NCBI GenBank assembly: GCA_034620365.1
Contig: JAQGEQ010000330.1
Coordinates: forward strand, 310,001-374,000
DNA: 64,000 nt
Direction of reading: 5' to 3'
Source: Pegea sp. RAD2-039
Taxonomy: Eukaryota; Chordata; Thaliacea; Salpida; Salpidae
The translations under genes were made by a program, and so were the position numbers. A model generated the notes under the pieces. The model was not told the DNA's origin, searched no databases, and was given only the letters and a program-made list of their open reading frames with translations. How positions within the stretch are numbered: the first letter of the stretch is position 1; the number at the start of each line of letters is the position of its first letter. This document shows positions 45,680 to 56,156 of this stretch, piece by piece.

Positions 45680-47146
45680 TTACTTCTTATGATTAAAATG
45701 AGTTCTTTTGTGGTATGAAAGACTAGAATTATGTGCAAATTTTCTTTCACAAACAATACATTCATATGGCTTCTCACCAGTATGAATTCTTTCATGACTT
45801 AAAAGATTAGATCTATCAATAAATTTTCTTTCACAAACAACACATTCATATGGTTTCTCACCAGTATGAGTTCTTTCATGAATTAAAAGACTGGAATTAT
45901 GTGCAAAATTTTTTCCACAAGCAATACATTCATATGGCTTCTCACCAGTATGAGTTCTTTCATGACTTAACAAATGGGTTTTTTGACTAAATTTTCTTTC
46001 ACAAACAATGCATTCATATGGCTTCTCACCAGTATGAGTTTTTTCATGAGTTAAAAGATTGGAATTATGTGCAAATTTTTTTCCACAAGCAATACATTCA
46101 TATGGCTTCTCACCAGTATGAGTTCTTTCATGACTTAACAAATAGGTTTTTTGACTAAATTTTCTTTCACAAACAATACATTCATATGGTTTCTCACCAG
46201 TATGAGTTCTTTCATGAGTTAAAAGATTGGAATTATGTGCAAATTTTTTTCCACAAGCAATACATTCATATGGCTTCTCACCAGTATGAGTTCTTTCATG
46301 ACTTAACAAATGGGTTTTTTGACTAAATTTTCTTTCACAAACAATGCATTCATATGGTTTCTCACCAGTATGAGTTCTTTCATGATATAGCAAATAGTGT
46401 TTTTGACTAAACTTTCTTTTACAAACAATACATTCATATGGCTTCTCACCAGTATGAGTTCTTTCATGACTTAAAAGATTAGATCTATCACTAAATTTTC
46501 TTTCACAAACAACACATTCATATGGTTTCTCACCAGTATGAGTTCTTTCATGAATTAAAAGACTGGAATTATGTGCAAATTTTTTTCCACAAGCAATACA
46601 TTCATATGGTTTCTCACCAGTATGAGTTCTTTCATGGTATAACAACTGGGTTTTTCGACTAAATTTTCTTTCACAAACAATACATTCATATGGTTTCTCA
46701 CCAGTATGAGTTCTTTCATGTATTAAAAGACTGGAATTATGTGCAAATTTTTTTCCACAAGCAAAACATTCATATGGCTTCTCACCAGTATGAGTTCTTT
46801 CATGATAAACAAGCTGATATTTAAATTTAAATTTCTTGTTACAGTCTAAGCATTCATATTTGATTTTGAAATTGGAAGATTGTTTGTTTTCTTCATTATT
46901 TTCTTTCCCTTTGAATGCTTTTTTATCGCTGTTAGTCTCTTTATAAGGGAAACTTCTAGTTGTTGGAATTTCTTTAGTCTTATTTAAAGTAGTTTGATTA
47001 GCATGACTTTTATACAAGTTATATACTCCACAAGAAGTGTTTACCAAAATTTTATTTTTTGCCGTTTCATTATTAAAACTTTTCTCATCATCATCTGATG
47101 ACAGTTTTCTTTTTCGTGCAAAGTTGCTGCCTTGTATCAAGTTCAT
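45680..47146 (-). CDS. Locus H: type-2 C2H2 zinc-finger protein, 14 fingers
   Basis: The longest frame in the window, 488 residues, with a predicted nuclear DNA-binding role. The ATG at 47146 follows the CAG acceptor near 47164; codons before it are intron. The leader has [23 protein letters not shown]. Fourteen fingers start at residue 97. Helices alternate between two kinds. SQKT[HY]LLSH in a CERKF context and AHNSNLLTH or AHNSSLLIH in a CGKKF context make up fingers 7-12 as three dyads. Fingers 4-5 and 12-13 are another matching pair, AHNSSLLIH with DRSNLLSH. This shows array growth by two-finger (168-bp) units. It ends HFNHKK, like B. The promoter keeps the heat-shock-like triplet. H converges on G and is head-to-tail with relic I. 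Confidence 0.9.
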   Translation of the reverse strand: MNLIQGSNFARKRKLSSDDDEKSFNNETAKNKILVNTSCGVYNLYKSHANQTTLNKTKEIPTTRSFPYKETNSDKKAFKGKENNEENKQSSNFKIKYECLDCNKKFKFKYQLVYHERTHTGEKPYECFACGKKFAHNSSLLIHERTHTGEKPYECIVCERKFSRKTQLLYHERTHTGEKPYECIACGKKFAHNSSLLIHERTHTGEKPYECVVCERKFSDRSNLLSHERTHTGEKPYECIVCKRKFSQKHYLLYHERTHTGEKPYECIVCERKFSQKTHLLSHERTHTGEKPYECIACGKKFAHNSNLLTHERTHTGEKPYECIVCERKFSQKTYLLSHERTHTGEKPYECIACGKKFAHNSNLLTHEKTHTGEKPYECIVCERKFSQKTHLLSHERTHTGEKPYECIACGKNFAHNSSLLIHERTHTGEKPYECVVCERKFIDRSNLLSHERIHTGEKPYECIVCERKFAHNSSLSYHKRTHFNHKK

Positions 47147-48270
47147 TTTCAAGTTAATAGGCTGAAAAAAAAAATACTTTTTTAATTTTAAATTGTCCAT
47201 ATAAAATAATTTTAGTTTTAAGTGATTTATTATTTTTATATGATATACAAAGTTTGTTTACTAATGATAACAATCAAGTTTAGATCAAGTTTTGTAAAAG
47301 TCTTATTCAGAAACTTGTGATATTCTAAATACATATTTTTATTTAAAACGAATTTGAAGAACAATTTTTTGTAAACTTTTGCAAGTATTTTCATAAATTG
47401 TTGGTTATAGTTCAATGTTTAAACAACAAAATATATAATTCTATATTAAATAAAAAGAAATAAATTCTTCTATAGAAAAGGCATTATTGTTTTACATATA
47501 GCAGTTACGAGGGCAAAACACGTTTGCTTGTGAAAATGATAACATGAGTTCAGAAACTATAAATTAAAAAGTATATTATAATTGTAAGATTTAACAGTGT
47601 TTAAAATAGATCAACAAGATGTTAAACCTTAATTTTACAGATTTTAATCTGCAGTTGTTTATCTCATATTCAAGTGTAAAGTCCTCAATAAAATGAACTT
47701 GTATGATGTTACATTAATAGTAAGCAACAATAAATCAAAAAATATATCAAACTATTTCTAGTTATTTTTAATTACAAATATACTTAATTATATTTATATA
47801 TATATTATATTTTAGTTATAGTTAGAGAATATTCTAATGAAAATTGAATAGTTGATTTTGACTTATTGAATTAATTTAAAAATGATAAGCTCAACTAAAA
47901 AAAATAAATACTTTAATATCATGGAAGTGTATAAAGAATTTATAGCTTACAAACCAATATAAACGAACAAAAATTGACTTAAAGTCTAATATTTTGACAG
48001 TTATAAACATTTACTACAAATTTTTATTTTAAAAAGGTTTGAAAATTTAATGTCTAAACGCAATACCTGCAAAAACTTCAAAAAATCAATACTAGCAATT
48101 GTCTTATAAAATTAAGCAAGTTACATAAGTTTACAAAATATCAAAAATCAACATGATCATTTAACACCAATCATTTTTCTATTTTAAAATTAAGTTTACT
48201 AGTAACTATTCGAGACAAAAGAGAGCAACAAAACCTTATAATATAAAACAAATTATGGTAATATATATAA

Positions 48271-48466
48271 CACAAATGACGTTACAGAACATATAACCTT
48301 TTGGTTAAAGTCTTGTTAAGAATATATATAAATATGTTTGATTTATTAAAGTGATTTATTAATCTTCAAAACAGTTGAGAGAAATCATAATTTTGAAAGC
48401 ATTGTTAGAAACATAAAATTGTTTGTAAGTAAATTATGATGACAGAAACAAAGTTCTAGAAGCTTC
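48271..48466 (-). promoter_or_regulatory. Candidate promoter of H: intact HSE-like triplet
   Basis: TGACGTTACAGAAC (48278-48291), TATA-like run (48322-48330) and TTCTAGAAGCTTC (48454-48466), identical on the minus strand to the D element. The upstream block resembles F up to ~48610, where it joins the 3' flank of relic I. Confidence 0.48.
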
Positions 48467-48649
48467 TGCTGTTTGGATTTTGTAGCTTGTTGATTATTAT
48501 TATTATTCTTTTACGGTTTTGCTATTAATATTTGTTGTGCATTAAAATTTTTCAGCAATATTGAATAACTGCAAATCTAAACTTCTTAAGACGCTATGTT
48601 AGTGCAGCTTGCATTTTTTTACATATTTTAACTATTTACATAATATACG

Positions 48650-48800
48650 GGTTTTCCAAAAGAACATTTACAGATCATCAGATCTTTTTTTTAACTCTTT
48701 TTTAACTTTTTTTTGCAAATTCTTTCATGGCAACGATTTGAATTTCGACTAAACTTTCTTTCACAAACAATATTTTCATATGGCTTTTCATTAAACATTT
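48650..48800 (-). pseudogene. Locus I: one-finger relic of a type-3 gene
   Basis: On the minus strand: a degenerate GEKPYE(N)[12 protein letters not shown] finger, in which the first Cys position is lost, then NRCHERIC-like sequence, then the flank GGAAAACCCGTATATTA found after C and L. No start codon, leader or further fingers remain. Confidence 0.65.
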
Positions 48801-50110
48801 AAAGAAAATGTTAATGAAACAATAGATAGTTTATTAAGTTTTGATGGATGATTTTTTCATTTTCTTAAGGTGATATATTAAAAGGTTTGTATGCTAATTG
48901 TAACTATAAATCAATCACGTTTAAAGAAAACTTTTCTAGAACGCTGAAACAGAAACTTATCATGCTTTATAAACAGATTGTTTTTAAAATGAACTTTTAC
49001 AACACAAAATCTTGATAATTTTTTGCAATAAACAAAAAATAATTGTTACTTATATTTCAATATTGAAATAGTAAAATATTGAGGTTTATATTGTAACAAA
49101 AAAGCCTCTTCTATTAGAAAGACATTGTTGTTGTTTCACATGTAGCACTTATGAGAACAAAACATCATTTGCTTGTGGAAATATTAAAAGGAGTTGTAAA
49201 TTAAATATAATAATGTATGCAAAAAAGAAAAAGGTTCAAACAGTTCAAACAAAGTAGACCCTACTCTTAAGGATTTCAAGAAAACAATTTTAAACAGTTT
49301 TATCCAATATCTAAGTGTTAACTTTTCAATAAAATTCAAATTTATGTTGTAACATACATTGAGAGCAACAATTAATTCAAAAAACGTATTAAAAGTGTTT
49401 TTTATGTTTTAATGATAGATATAATAAACTCAATATTTTCAATATACTCAATAAATTCAATTTTAAGTGTTGATTTTGATTTACTGATAATGCAGAAAAC
49501 AAATGGAAAAGAAAATTGAAACTTTAAAAACAAAATAAAATACACAAGAAAGTTAAACATTAAAAGCTCAATTAAAAAAATCAATAAATTAACAACCCTT
49601 GTAATTTATAAGAATTGTATAACCAGAAAAGGCAATATAAACTAATAAAATTTAAATCAATTCTAATAATTTGACAGTCAAGAACATTTATCTAAAAATT
49701 TTATTTTGAATAGTATTGAAAATCTGATACTAAAATTCCATATCTAAAAACTTTCATCTTTAACTTTATTCAATTTGTAAAAGGAAACTAATAACGAAAA
49801 AAACTAACAAAACATTACTAACAAACCAGTGTTGACTACAGAATGAACTAAGTATATAGAGTAATAGGGGATGAAACAATTACGTAAATGGTAAAATATT
49901 CTACTATCACTACTAACAATAACAACACTACTTTTCCACTTATTGTTTGTAGCTTTGTGAATTAAAATATACTTCTTACTGCTCTTTTGAAATTCTATCT
50001 TAACACTTCACTTAATCATTGCTTTGAAGGTGGTACATAGTTGTTATATCACTTTAATATTCTTTTTTGTGAAATCAAGTTTTTCTAGCAATTAATTACT
50101 GTATTCAGTC
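48801..50110 (-). repeat. Type-3 upstream region of I
   Basis: Collinear with 62600-63830 ahead of L. It includes the conserved intronic block (49110-49190) and the CCCCTATTACTCTATATA block (~49850-49875, minus strand). It is back to back with the J promoter. No gene is seen; the minus-strand frame at 49402-49584 is not conserved. Confidence 0.6.
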
Positions 50111-50384
50111 AAACACACCCACAAACTGATCCAAAAATAAATATAACTTTTAGAATAGTTTTTCAGAGGATTTATAAAAATAAAAATAAATGATTAATAT
50201 CTGTAAGTACTTCTTGAAATTTATTGTTTGTTTACAACTTTTAAAAATATAAATTACTCAAAATAATAAAAGTGAATGAACAAATACTCTTACAAAGTTT
50301 GGATTTTGCAGTTACTTTATAATAATAAAACAGCAAAAGCATCCAAATAATAATCAACAACCAACAAAATCAAAATAGTAAAAG

Positions 50385-50576
50385 CTTCTTTAACATTGAT
50401 GTTATCATCAGAATTTGCATGTAAAGATTGTTTTGTTTCTAACATTACTTTCAAAATTAGAATTTCTCCAAACTGTTTTGGAGTTTAATAATGCTTTTTT
50501 ATGTATCAAATATATATATATTCTTAAGAAGACTTTTACCAAAAGTTTATATGTTTGGTAACGTCATTTGTGTTAT
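50385..50576 (+). promoter_or_regulatory. Candidate promoter of J, HSE position eroded
   Basis: TATATATATA (50510-50520) and TTTGGTAACGTCATTTG (50554-50570) lie ~1.15 kb ahead of the ATG. At ~50385 the triplet reads AAAGCTTCTTTAAC, with only the middle unit intact. Confidence 0.42.
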
Positions 50577-51709
50577 ATATATTTTTAGAATTTATTTTAA
50601 ATTATAAGGTTTTGTTGGTCTCTTTTGTCTCTTTTAGTTACTTGTAAACTTAATGCAAATATAAAAAAACGATTGTTGTTAGATGATCATGAATGATTTT
50701 TGATGTTTAGTAAACCTATGTAGCTTGCTTAATTTTATAAGAAAATTGCTAGTATTGTTTTTGTGAAGTTTTTGCAGATATTTCGTTCAGACATTAAATT
50801 TTCAAACCTTTTTAAAATAAAAATTTGTAGTAAATGTTTATAACTGTCAAAATATTAGACTTTAAGTCAATTTTTCTTCGTTTAATATGGCTTGTAAGCG
50901 ATAAATTCTTTATACATTTCCATGATAGTTTAATATGTATTTTTTTTTAATTTAAGCTTATCATTTTGAAATTAATTATAATTGAATGTAATTCAATGAG
51001 TCAAAATCAACTCTTAATTTTCATTAAAATATTCTTTAACTATAACTGAAAAATATATATAAATATATAAATTAAACTAAGTATATTTGTAATTAAAATA
51101 ACTAGAAATAGTTTATATTTTTTTATTAATCGTTGCTCACTATTAATGTAACATCACACAAGTTAATTCTATTGAGGACTTTACACTTGAATATGAGATA
51201 AATAACTGCAGATTAAAATCTGTAAAATTAAGTTTAACTTCTTGTTGATCTATTTGTAACTCTTTTAAATCTTATAATTATTACATACGTTTTAATTTTT
51301 ATTTTCTGAACTCCTGTTAATTTTTTCACAAAAAAACGTGTTTTGCCCTCGTAACTGCTACATGTAAAGCAATATTATCTTTTCTATAGAAGAAGTTTTT
51401 TTTCTATTTATATATTATAGAATTGGATATTAGGTTGTCTAAATATTGAACTATAATCAACAATTTGTGAAAATACTTGCTTAAGTTTACAAAAAAATGT
51501 TCTTCAAATTCGTTTTAATGAAAATATGTATATAGAACATCATAAGTTTCTGGTGAACACTTTTACAAAACTTGATCTAAGTTTGATTGTTATCATTAGT
51601 AAACTAACTTTGTTCATATAAAAATAATATATCACTTAAAACTAAAATTATTTCATATGCATATTTTAAAATTAAAAGATATTTTTTTCTTCAGCCTATT
51701 TACTTGAAA

Positions 51710-52840
51710 ATGAACTTAATACAAGGCAGCAAATTTGCACGAAAAAGAAAACTGTCATCAGATGATGATAAAAAAAGTTTTAATAATAAAACTGCAGAAA
51801 AGAAAATTTTTGTAAACAATTCTGTTGGAGTACATAGCTTGTATAAAAGTCATGCTGATGAAAATAGTTTAAATAATACTAAAGAAATTCCAGCAACTAC
51901 ATTTCTCCCTTATAAAGAGACTAACAGCAATAAAAAAGCATTCAAAGGGAAAGAAAATGATGAAGAAAACAAACAATCATCTAATTTCAAAATCAAATAT
52001 GAATGCTTAGACTGTAACAAGAAATTTAAATTCAAATCTCAGCTTGTTTATCATGAAAGAACTCATACTGGTGAGAAGCCTTATGAATGTATAGTTTGTG
52101 AAAGAAAGTTTAGTCGAAAACACCATTTGTTAGGTCATGAGAGAACTCATAATGGCGAGAAGCCATATGAATGTGTTGTTTGTGAAAGAAAATTTGCACA
52201 AAGATCTAGTCTATTACGCCATGAAAGAACTCATACTGGTAAGAAACCATATGAATGTATTGTTTGTGAAAGAAAATTTGCACTTAACTCCAGTCTTTTA
52301 AGTCATGAAAGAACTCATACTGGTGAGAAGCCATATGAATGTATAGTTTGTGAAAGAAAATTTAGTCAAAAATCTAGTCTTTTAAGTCATGAAAGAACTC
52401 ATACTGGTGAAAAGCCATATGAATGTACTGTTTGTGAAAGAAAATTTTGTCATCGATCTAGTCTTTTATGTCATGAAAGAACTCATACTGGTGAGAAGCC
52501 ATATGAATGTATAGTTTGTGAAAGAAAATTTAGTCAAAATTCCAGTCTTTTAAGTCATGAAAGAACTCATACTGGTGAGAAGCCATATGAATGTATTGTT
52601 TGTGAAAGAAAATTTGCACAAAAATCTAATCTTTCAATTCATGAAAGAACTCATACTGGCGAGAAGCCGTATGAATGTATAGTTTGTGAAAAGAAGTTTA
52701 GTCAAAACACCAATTTGTTAAGTCATGAAAGAACTCATACTGGTGAGAAACCATATGAATGTCTTGTTTGTGAAAGAAAATTTGCACAAAAATCTAGTCT
52801 TTCAAGTCATGAAAGAATTCATACTGGCGAGAAACCATAG
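51710..52840 (+). CDS. Locus J: type-2 C2H2 zinc-finger protein, 10 fingers
   Basis: Predicted nuclear DNA-binding protein of 376 residues. The ATG at 51710 lies after TTTTTTTCTTCAG (AG at 51693-51694). The leader has [23 protein letters not shown]. Ten fingers start at residue 97. Positions -1/2/3/6 for fingers 2-10 are RHHG, QSSR, LSSS, QSSS, HSSC, QSSS, QSNI, QTNS and QSSS. Finger 4 has an unusual Leu at -1. One linker is NGEKP instead of TGEKP, and one is TGKKP. The end is TGEKP followed by TAG, as in F. J is divergent to relic I and converges on K. Its 3' flank is the best single match to that of G. Confidence 0.9.
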   Translation: MNLIQGSKFARKRKLSSDDDKKSFNNKTAEKKIFVNNSVGVHSLYKSHADENSLNNTKEIPATTFLPYKETNSNKKAFKGKENDEENKQSSNFKIKYECLDCNKKFKFKSQLVYHERTHTGEKPYECIVCERKFSRKHHLLGHERTHNGEKPYECVVCERKFAQRSSLLRHERTHTGKKPYECIVCERKFALNSSLLSHERTHTGEKPYECIVCERKFSQKSSLLSHERTHTGEKPYECTVCERKFCHRSSLLCHERTHTGEKPYECIVCERKFSQNSSLLSHERTHTGEKPYECIVCERKFAQKSNLSIHERTHTGEKPYECIVCEKKFSQNTNLLSHERTHTGEKPYECLVCERKFAQKSSLSSHERIHTGEKP

Positions 52841-52925
52841 GAATATGTTTTTTGTGAAAAAAAAATTTAGTTGAAATTCAAGTCGATTACGCCATGAAAT
52901 GATGCAGGTTTTTTAGAAAATGTGA
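52841..52925 (+). pseudogene. Relic finger downstream of the J stop codon
   Basis: After the stop, the sequence GAATATGTTTTTTGTGAAAA resembles a further YEC..C finger, followed by TCAAGTCGATTACGCCATGAA. It contains another stop and an indel relative to the family. The same relic follows F (34240-34320, minus) and G (~41315-41395), so the truncation happened before these loci split. Confidence 0.65.
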
Positions 52926-52968
52926 GATCATTTTGCTGGTAAATGTTTACTCACAATTTATAAGAATG

Positions 52969-52974
52969 AATAAA
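52969..52974 (+). terminator. Poly(A) signal of J
   Basis: AATAAA, ~130 bases after the stop codon, in the F/G context GAATGAATAAATAGC. Confidence 0.5.
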
Positions 52975-54340
52975 TAGCTTTGTGAAGATCAGAGGGTTTA
53001 AAAATATAATTTTTAAAATTGTTTTTTCAGTTTTAGTTGTTTTTTTTTTTCAATATTTTTTTTATTGATCAAATGGTGTATGTTACAGTAAATAATAATG
53101 ATTTGAAAAGTTATTTTCTTTTATTGTTTGTGAGCGGCGGTTTGTATTTTTTTTTCTAAACGAACTATATCTTTATTCGTTTTTATTCTAAGTTTTTTTT
53201 AAACCCACAAGTTTATTAATGTCCTTTATTTATTATCAAAAAGCTTCTGTATTTATATTTTAATTTCTTAGTTAATCAATGCTGTGCAAACTGCTGATAG
53301 ATTTTAGTTTTTGTTTAGAAATCCGTTTAAAACTTTTTAAATTTCTGCAACTTATTACTATTTGCAATTTGTTTTTATTTTTTTAATTGAAACTTCAGAT
53401 TTTAGTAGATACTCAAAATAATTTCAAGAAAATAAAGTTTTAATTCATAAAATCTTTTTTTTCAAACCTAATGCTATTTTGTTTATCATTTCATTTTAGA
53501 AATAAATACTTTTTAATAAATCATATTACATCATATTTAATCCCTTCTGCTGTAGCACTTAGACGTTTATTACCCGAATGGTTAAAACTAACTTAAAAGA
53601 TTGAGTTGATGCAAAATTGAAATAATTATCTAATTTTCTTAAACTTTGTTAGCAAGCCAGTTATTACGTCAGAAGAAGAAATACTTGCTTAACGTTTGCC
53701 AGTAAGTTCAGTTTAAACTATTTTATAATAGTATTATTTTAATTTGTCAATTTAGATTTAATAATATTCTTTTTTTCTTAAATTACTTTCGGTATATCTA
53801 AACACAATTACATTTTCAACTGAATTACTTTCAGCAAAAAAGATAAGACCAAAACATCTAACTTTATTTTGCCGATGTCTTTAAATAATGCAATCTACAA
53901 ATTCACCGATTTTTTTAAAACATCTCTTAGTTTATCTTTAAAATATGTTTCTTAATAATCAGCACAAGTTTGTGGATGACGTAAAAAAACCATTATGTTG
54001 AATTTAATTCATAAAAAAAATGTTTCAAAAATACTTCAGTTTATTATTTACAATATTAGAAAACTGAATATTTCATTAGATAAACGAAAAGCTGATTTAA
54101 CACATCTATCCACACGATATCTTAGCCAAAAATCATAATGTTTATAATAAACATTATAAATTATGTATATAATAATTAACATTTTAGCTGCAAAGAATAA
54201 TCATATATATTATTACAAATTTAGTAGCAATTTTTTAACGTTTTTGTAACGTTTTTTTGCAATTTTTTTCAATATTTTTCGAAGCATTTTTCAAATAATT
54301 TAAAAAAAAACAAATATATTTAAGAAAATGATTGGAAATT
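52975..54340 (+). repeat. 3' flank of J, shared with F and G
   Basis: Collinear with 41449-42720 and with the reverse of 32830-34187. Near 54230-54340 it passes straight into the single ~400-bp module that marks the edge of IR2. No gene is seen. Confidence 0.75.
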
Positions 54341-54720
54341 CTGGAGGTGTATTCAGAAAAAACAACTTTGAAATTTAAAAACTTAAATTAGTAATTCAAA
54401 TTTGAAGTAAATATTTTTGTTTAAATGATTTAAACCTAAAAATACAAACTCAAATTGAAAACTTGATACTACGATGAAAAATTGTTTAAAAATTACTATT
54501 TCGACTGGTGTCATCCTAGAGTCATTTTGTTTTTTTATTGGTATTAGTAACTTTACATATTTGTTTTTATTGTTTATTATTTACAATTAGTTATATTTAA
54601 CATTATTTGTTGTGCTTAGTATGATCATTGAAATAATTTAACTCCTTTTGCTTGTTTCAAATTCTTTATTCTAAAACAAATGTTATTTCTTAAGATTAAT
54701 CTACCTTTGGAACATATTCC
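54340..54720 (+). repeat. ~400-bp dispersed module, single copy
   Basis: Joins the J 3' flank on its left and IR2 on its right. The corresponding inverted locus has two copies with E and the LINE between them (29020-32820). Confidence 0.65.
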
Positions 54721-54837
54721 TTATGGTTACTAAATCAATGCTTTGCTTGAACAATTTAATTTTTTATCATTTGAGAAAAATCAATTTCAGTTTACCTCAT
54801 TGATAATCAATCAAGGATAACTTTATTCTCTGGTTCC

Positions 54838-54905
54838 ATCACAATTTGGTTACTGTTATCAAGCAAAGTAGGTAATTTAGACCTTGCCTTAATCTTTTAA
54901 CTAAT
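54838..54905 (-). mobile_element. Short LINE fragment
   Basis: Inverted twin of 28862-28930; minus strand AAGGCAAGGTCTAAATTACCT, then QLVMEPENK-like codons. Fossil fragment only. Confidence 0.6.
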
Positions 54906-55089
54906 AATTGTATTACATGACATGTTTTAAAAAATCATTTTAAATATTCTTGCAATACAAAAAGTAAAAGTTTTTAAATAATCATCTACTTAAAACCAAG
55001 AGATGGTTTGTATTCTGCTAAGACCATTTGGAAAGATCTCGTAACATATATTTAAAACTTAAAATGGATTAAAACTTTTCTGTAATTAA

Positions 55090-55510
55090 GTGTAGTGTTT
55101 TGGGCAACCCCTTACATAAGAATAATGATATTTTTCTTCTAAATTTGTAAGACTCTTCGTTTGGTCAGAGTTATGTTAAAGTATGGCAATAAAAGTAGTA
55201 AAAGGGAGGAAGTACTTTTTCTTAAAAGCAAAGCAGGGATCCGATCAAAGGTGTTTGAAACTGATGATTTTAAGGAATAAATAGCACTATCTACCATATT
55301 GACTGTTTAGTGAAGATTTATCATATCCTAGACCTCTTTAACATTTTTAGAATATGAAACGGAAATGGTATTGCCATTATCAGTAATAAAAACGCTTTTA
55401 AGACATTTGTGTAGTAATTTATTTACTTTTATTTTCTGGTTCCATCAAAAGTTGGTTATTGTTATCAATCAAGGTAGGTATTTAAGACCTCGCCTTAAGC
55501 TTTTTACTAA
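55090..55510 (-). mobile_element. CR1/Jockey-like LINE fragment
   Basis: Inverted twin of 28243-28640, carrying the same broken linker region up to RIPALLLRKS. Being in the same state in both arms, it decayed before IR2 formed. Confidence 0.7.
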
Positions 55511-55804
55511 CAATTGTATTACATGACACGTTTTAATAAATAATTTTAAGCATTGTTTACAGACTAAAGAAAAAAAGTTTTTAAATAATCAATTAATCAA
55601 ACCAAGAGATGGTTTATATTTTGCTAATACCATAAGGTGGAATCTGTTAACATATATTTTTAGCTAAATGAATGTAAACTGAAAAGTTGATTAGTAGTTG
55701 ATTGAGGTTTGTAAGTATTTTAACTACGTCATGTTTCTATCGAGTGCTATCGGAAAACCATGTGTTACATATTTTACTTTCTATTTTTTTCATTAAATAT
55801 ATGT

Positions 55805-55876
55805 TTTTCGTGAGAATGTGTATTAGCGAGAGGTGCTCTCTTCAGGCACCATCCTTCGCATTTATTGTAATAAATA
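55805..55876 (+). mobile_element. 5'-truncated SINE tail
   Basis: Tail with GGTGCTCTCTTCAGGCACC hairpin and a TTATTGTAATAAATAAA end. Twin of 27893-27962. Confidence 0.7.
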
Positions 55877-55983
55877 AAATGAAAAAATGTCCAAACAAAT
55901 TTAAGATTTTCTTAGAAATAAATTAAGTGATGATTACTTTAGTAAGGTTCGGCATCTTGACAACAGTTATTTACTTAAGAAAG

Positions 55984-56156
55984 GTCCTACCTGGTGGCGA
56001 AGCGGTTTTACACCCACCTTCTAGCTAGAAAGTACCGGGTTCGACCCCAGGTGGAGACATATTTATATAATCCTGAAAAAAACCACAAAAAATCGTGAGC
56101 ATGTGTATTAGCGAGAAGTGCACTCCTTAGGCACCCTCCTTCGCATTTAAATAAAT
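55984..56156 (+). mobile_element. Full-length tRNA-derived SINE
   Basis: A-box-like TGGCGAAGCGG and B box GGTTCGACCCC in a tRNA-like head (55984-56056), then ~100 bp of unique body and tail with a GGTGC/GCACC-like stem region. Twin of 27610-27776. The matching place downstream of A, near 10960, has neither this SINE nor the truncated one, consistent with a later insertion. Confidence 0.8.

Noticed and set aside
52838-52925. Stop-codon read-through into an extra finger in J, F and G
   Set aside because: The downstream finger has further stops and an indel, so it is not under coding constraint.
55984-56056. A functional tRNA gene
   Set aside because: The A and B boxes are present but the anticodon arm is a palindrome and the T stem is mismatched; it is followed by a SINE body and tail.
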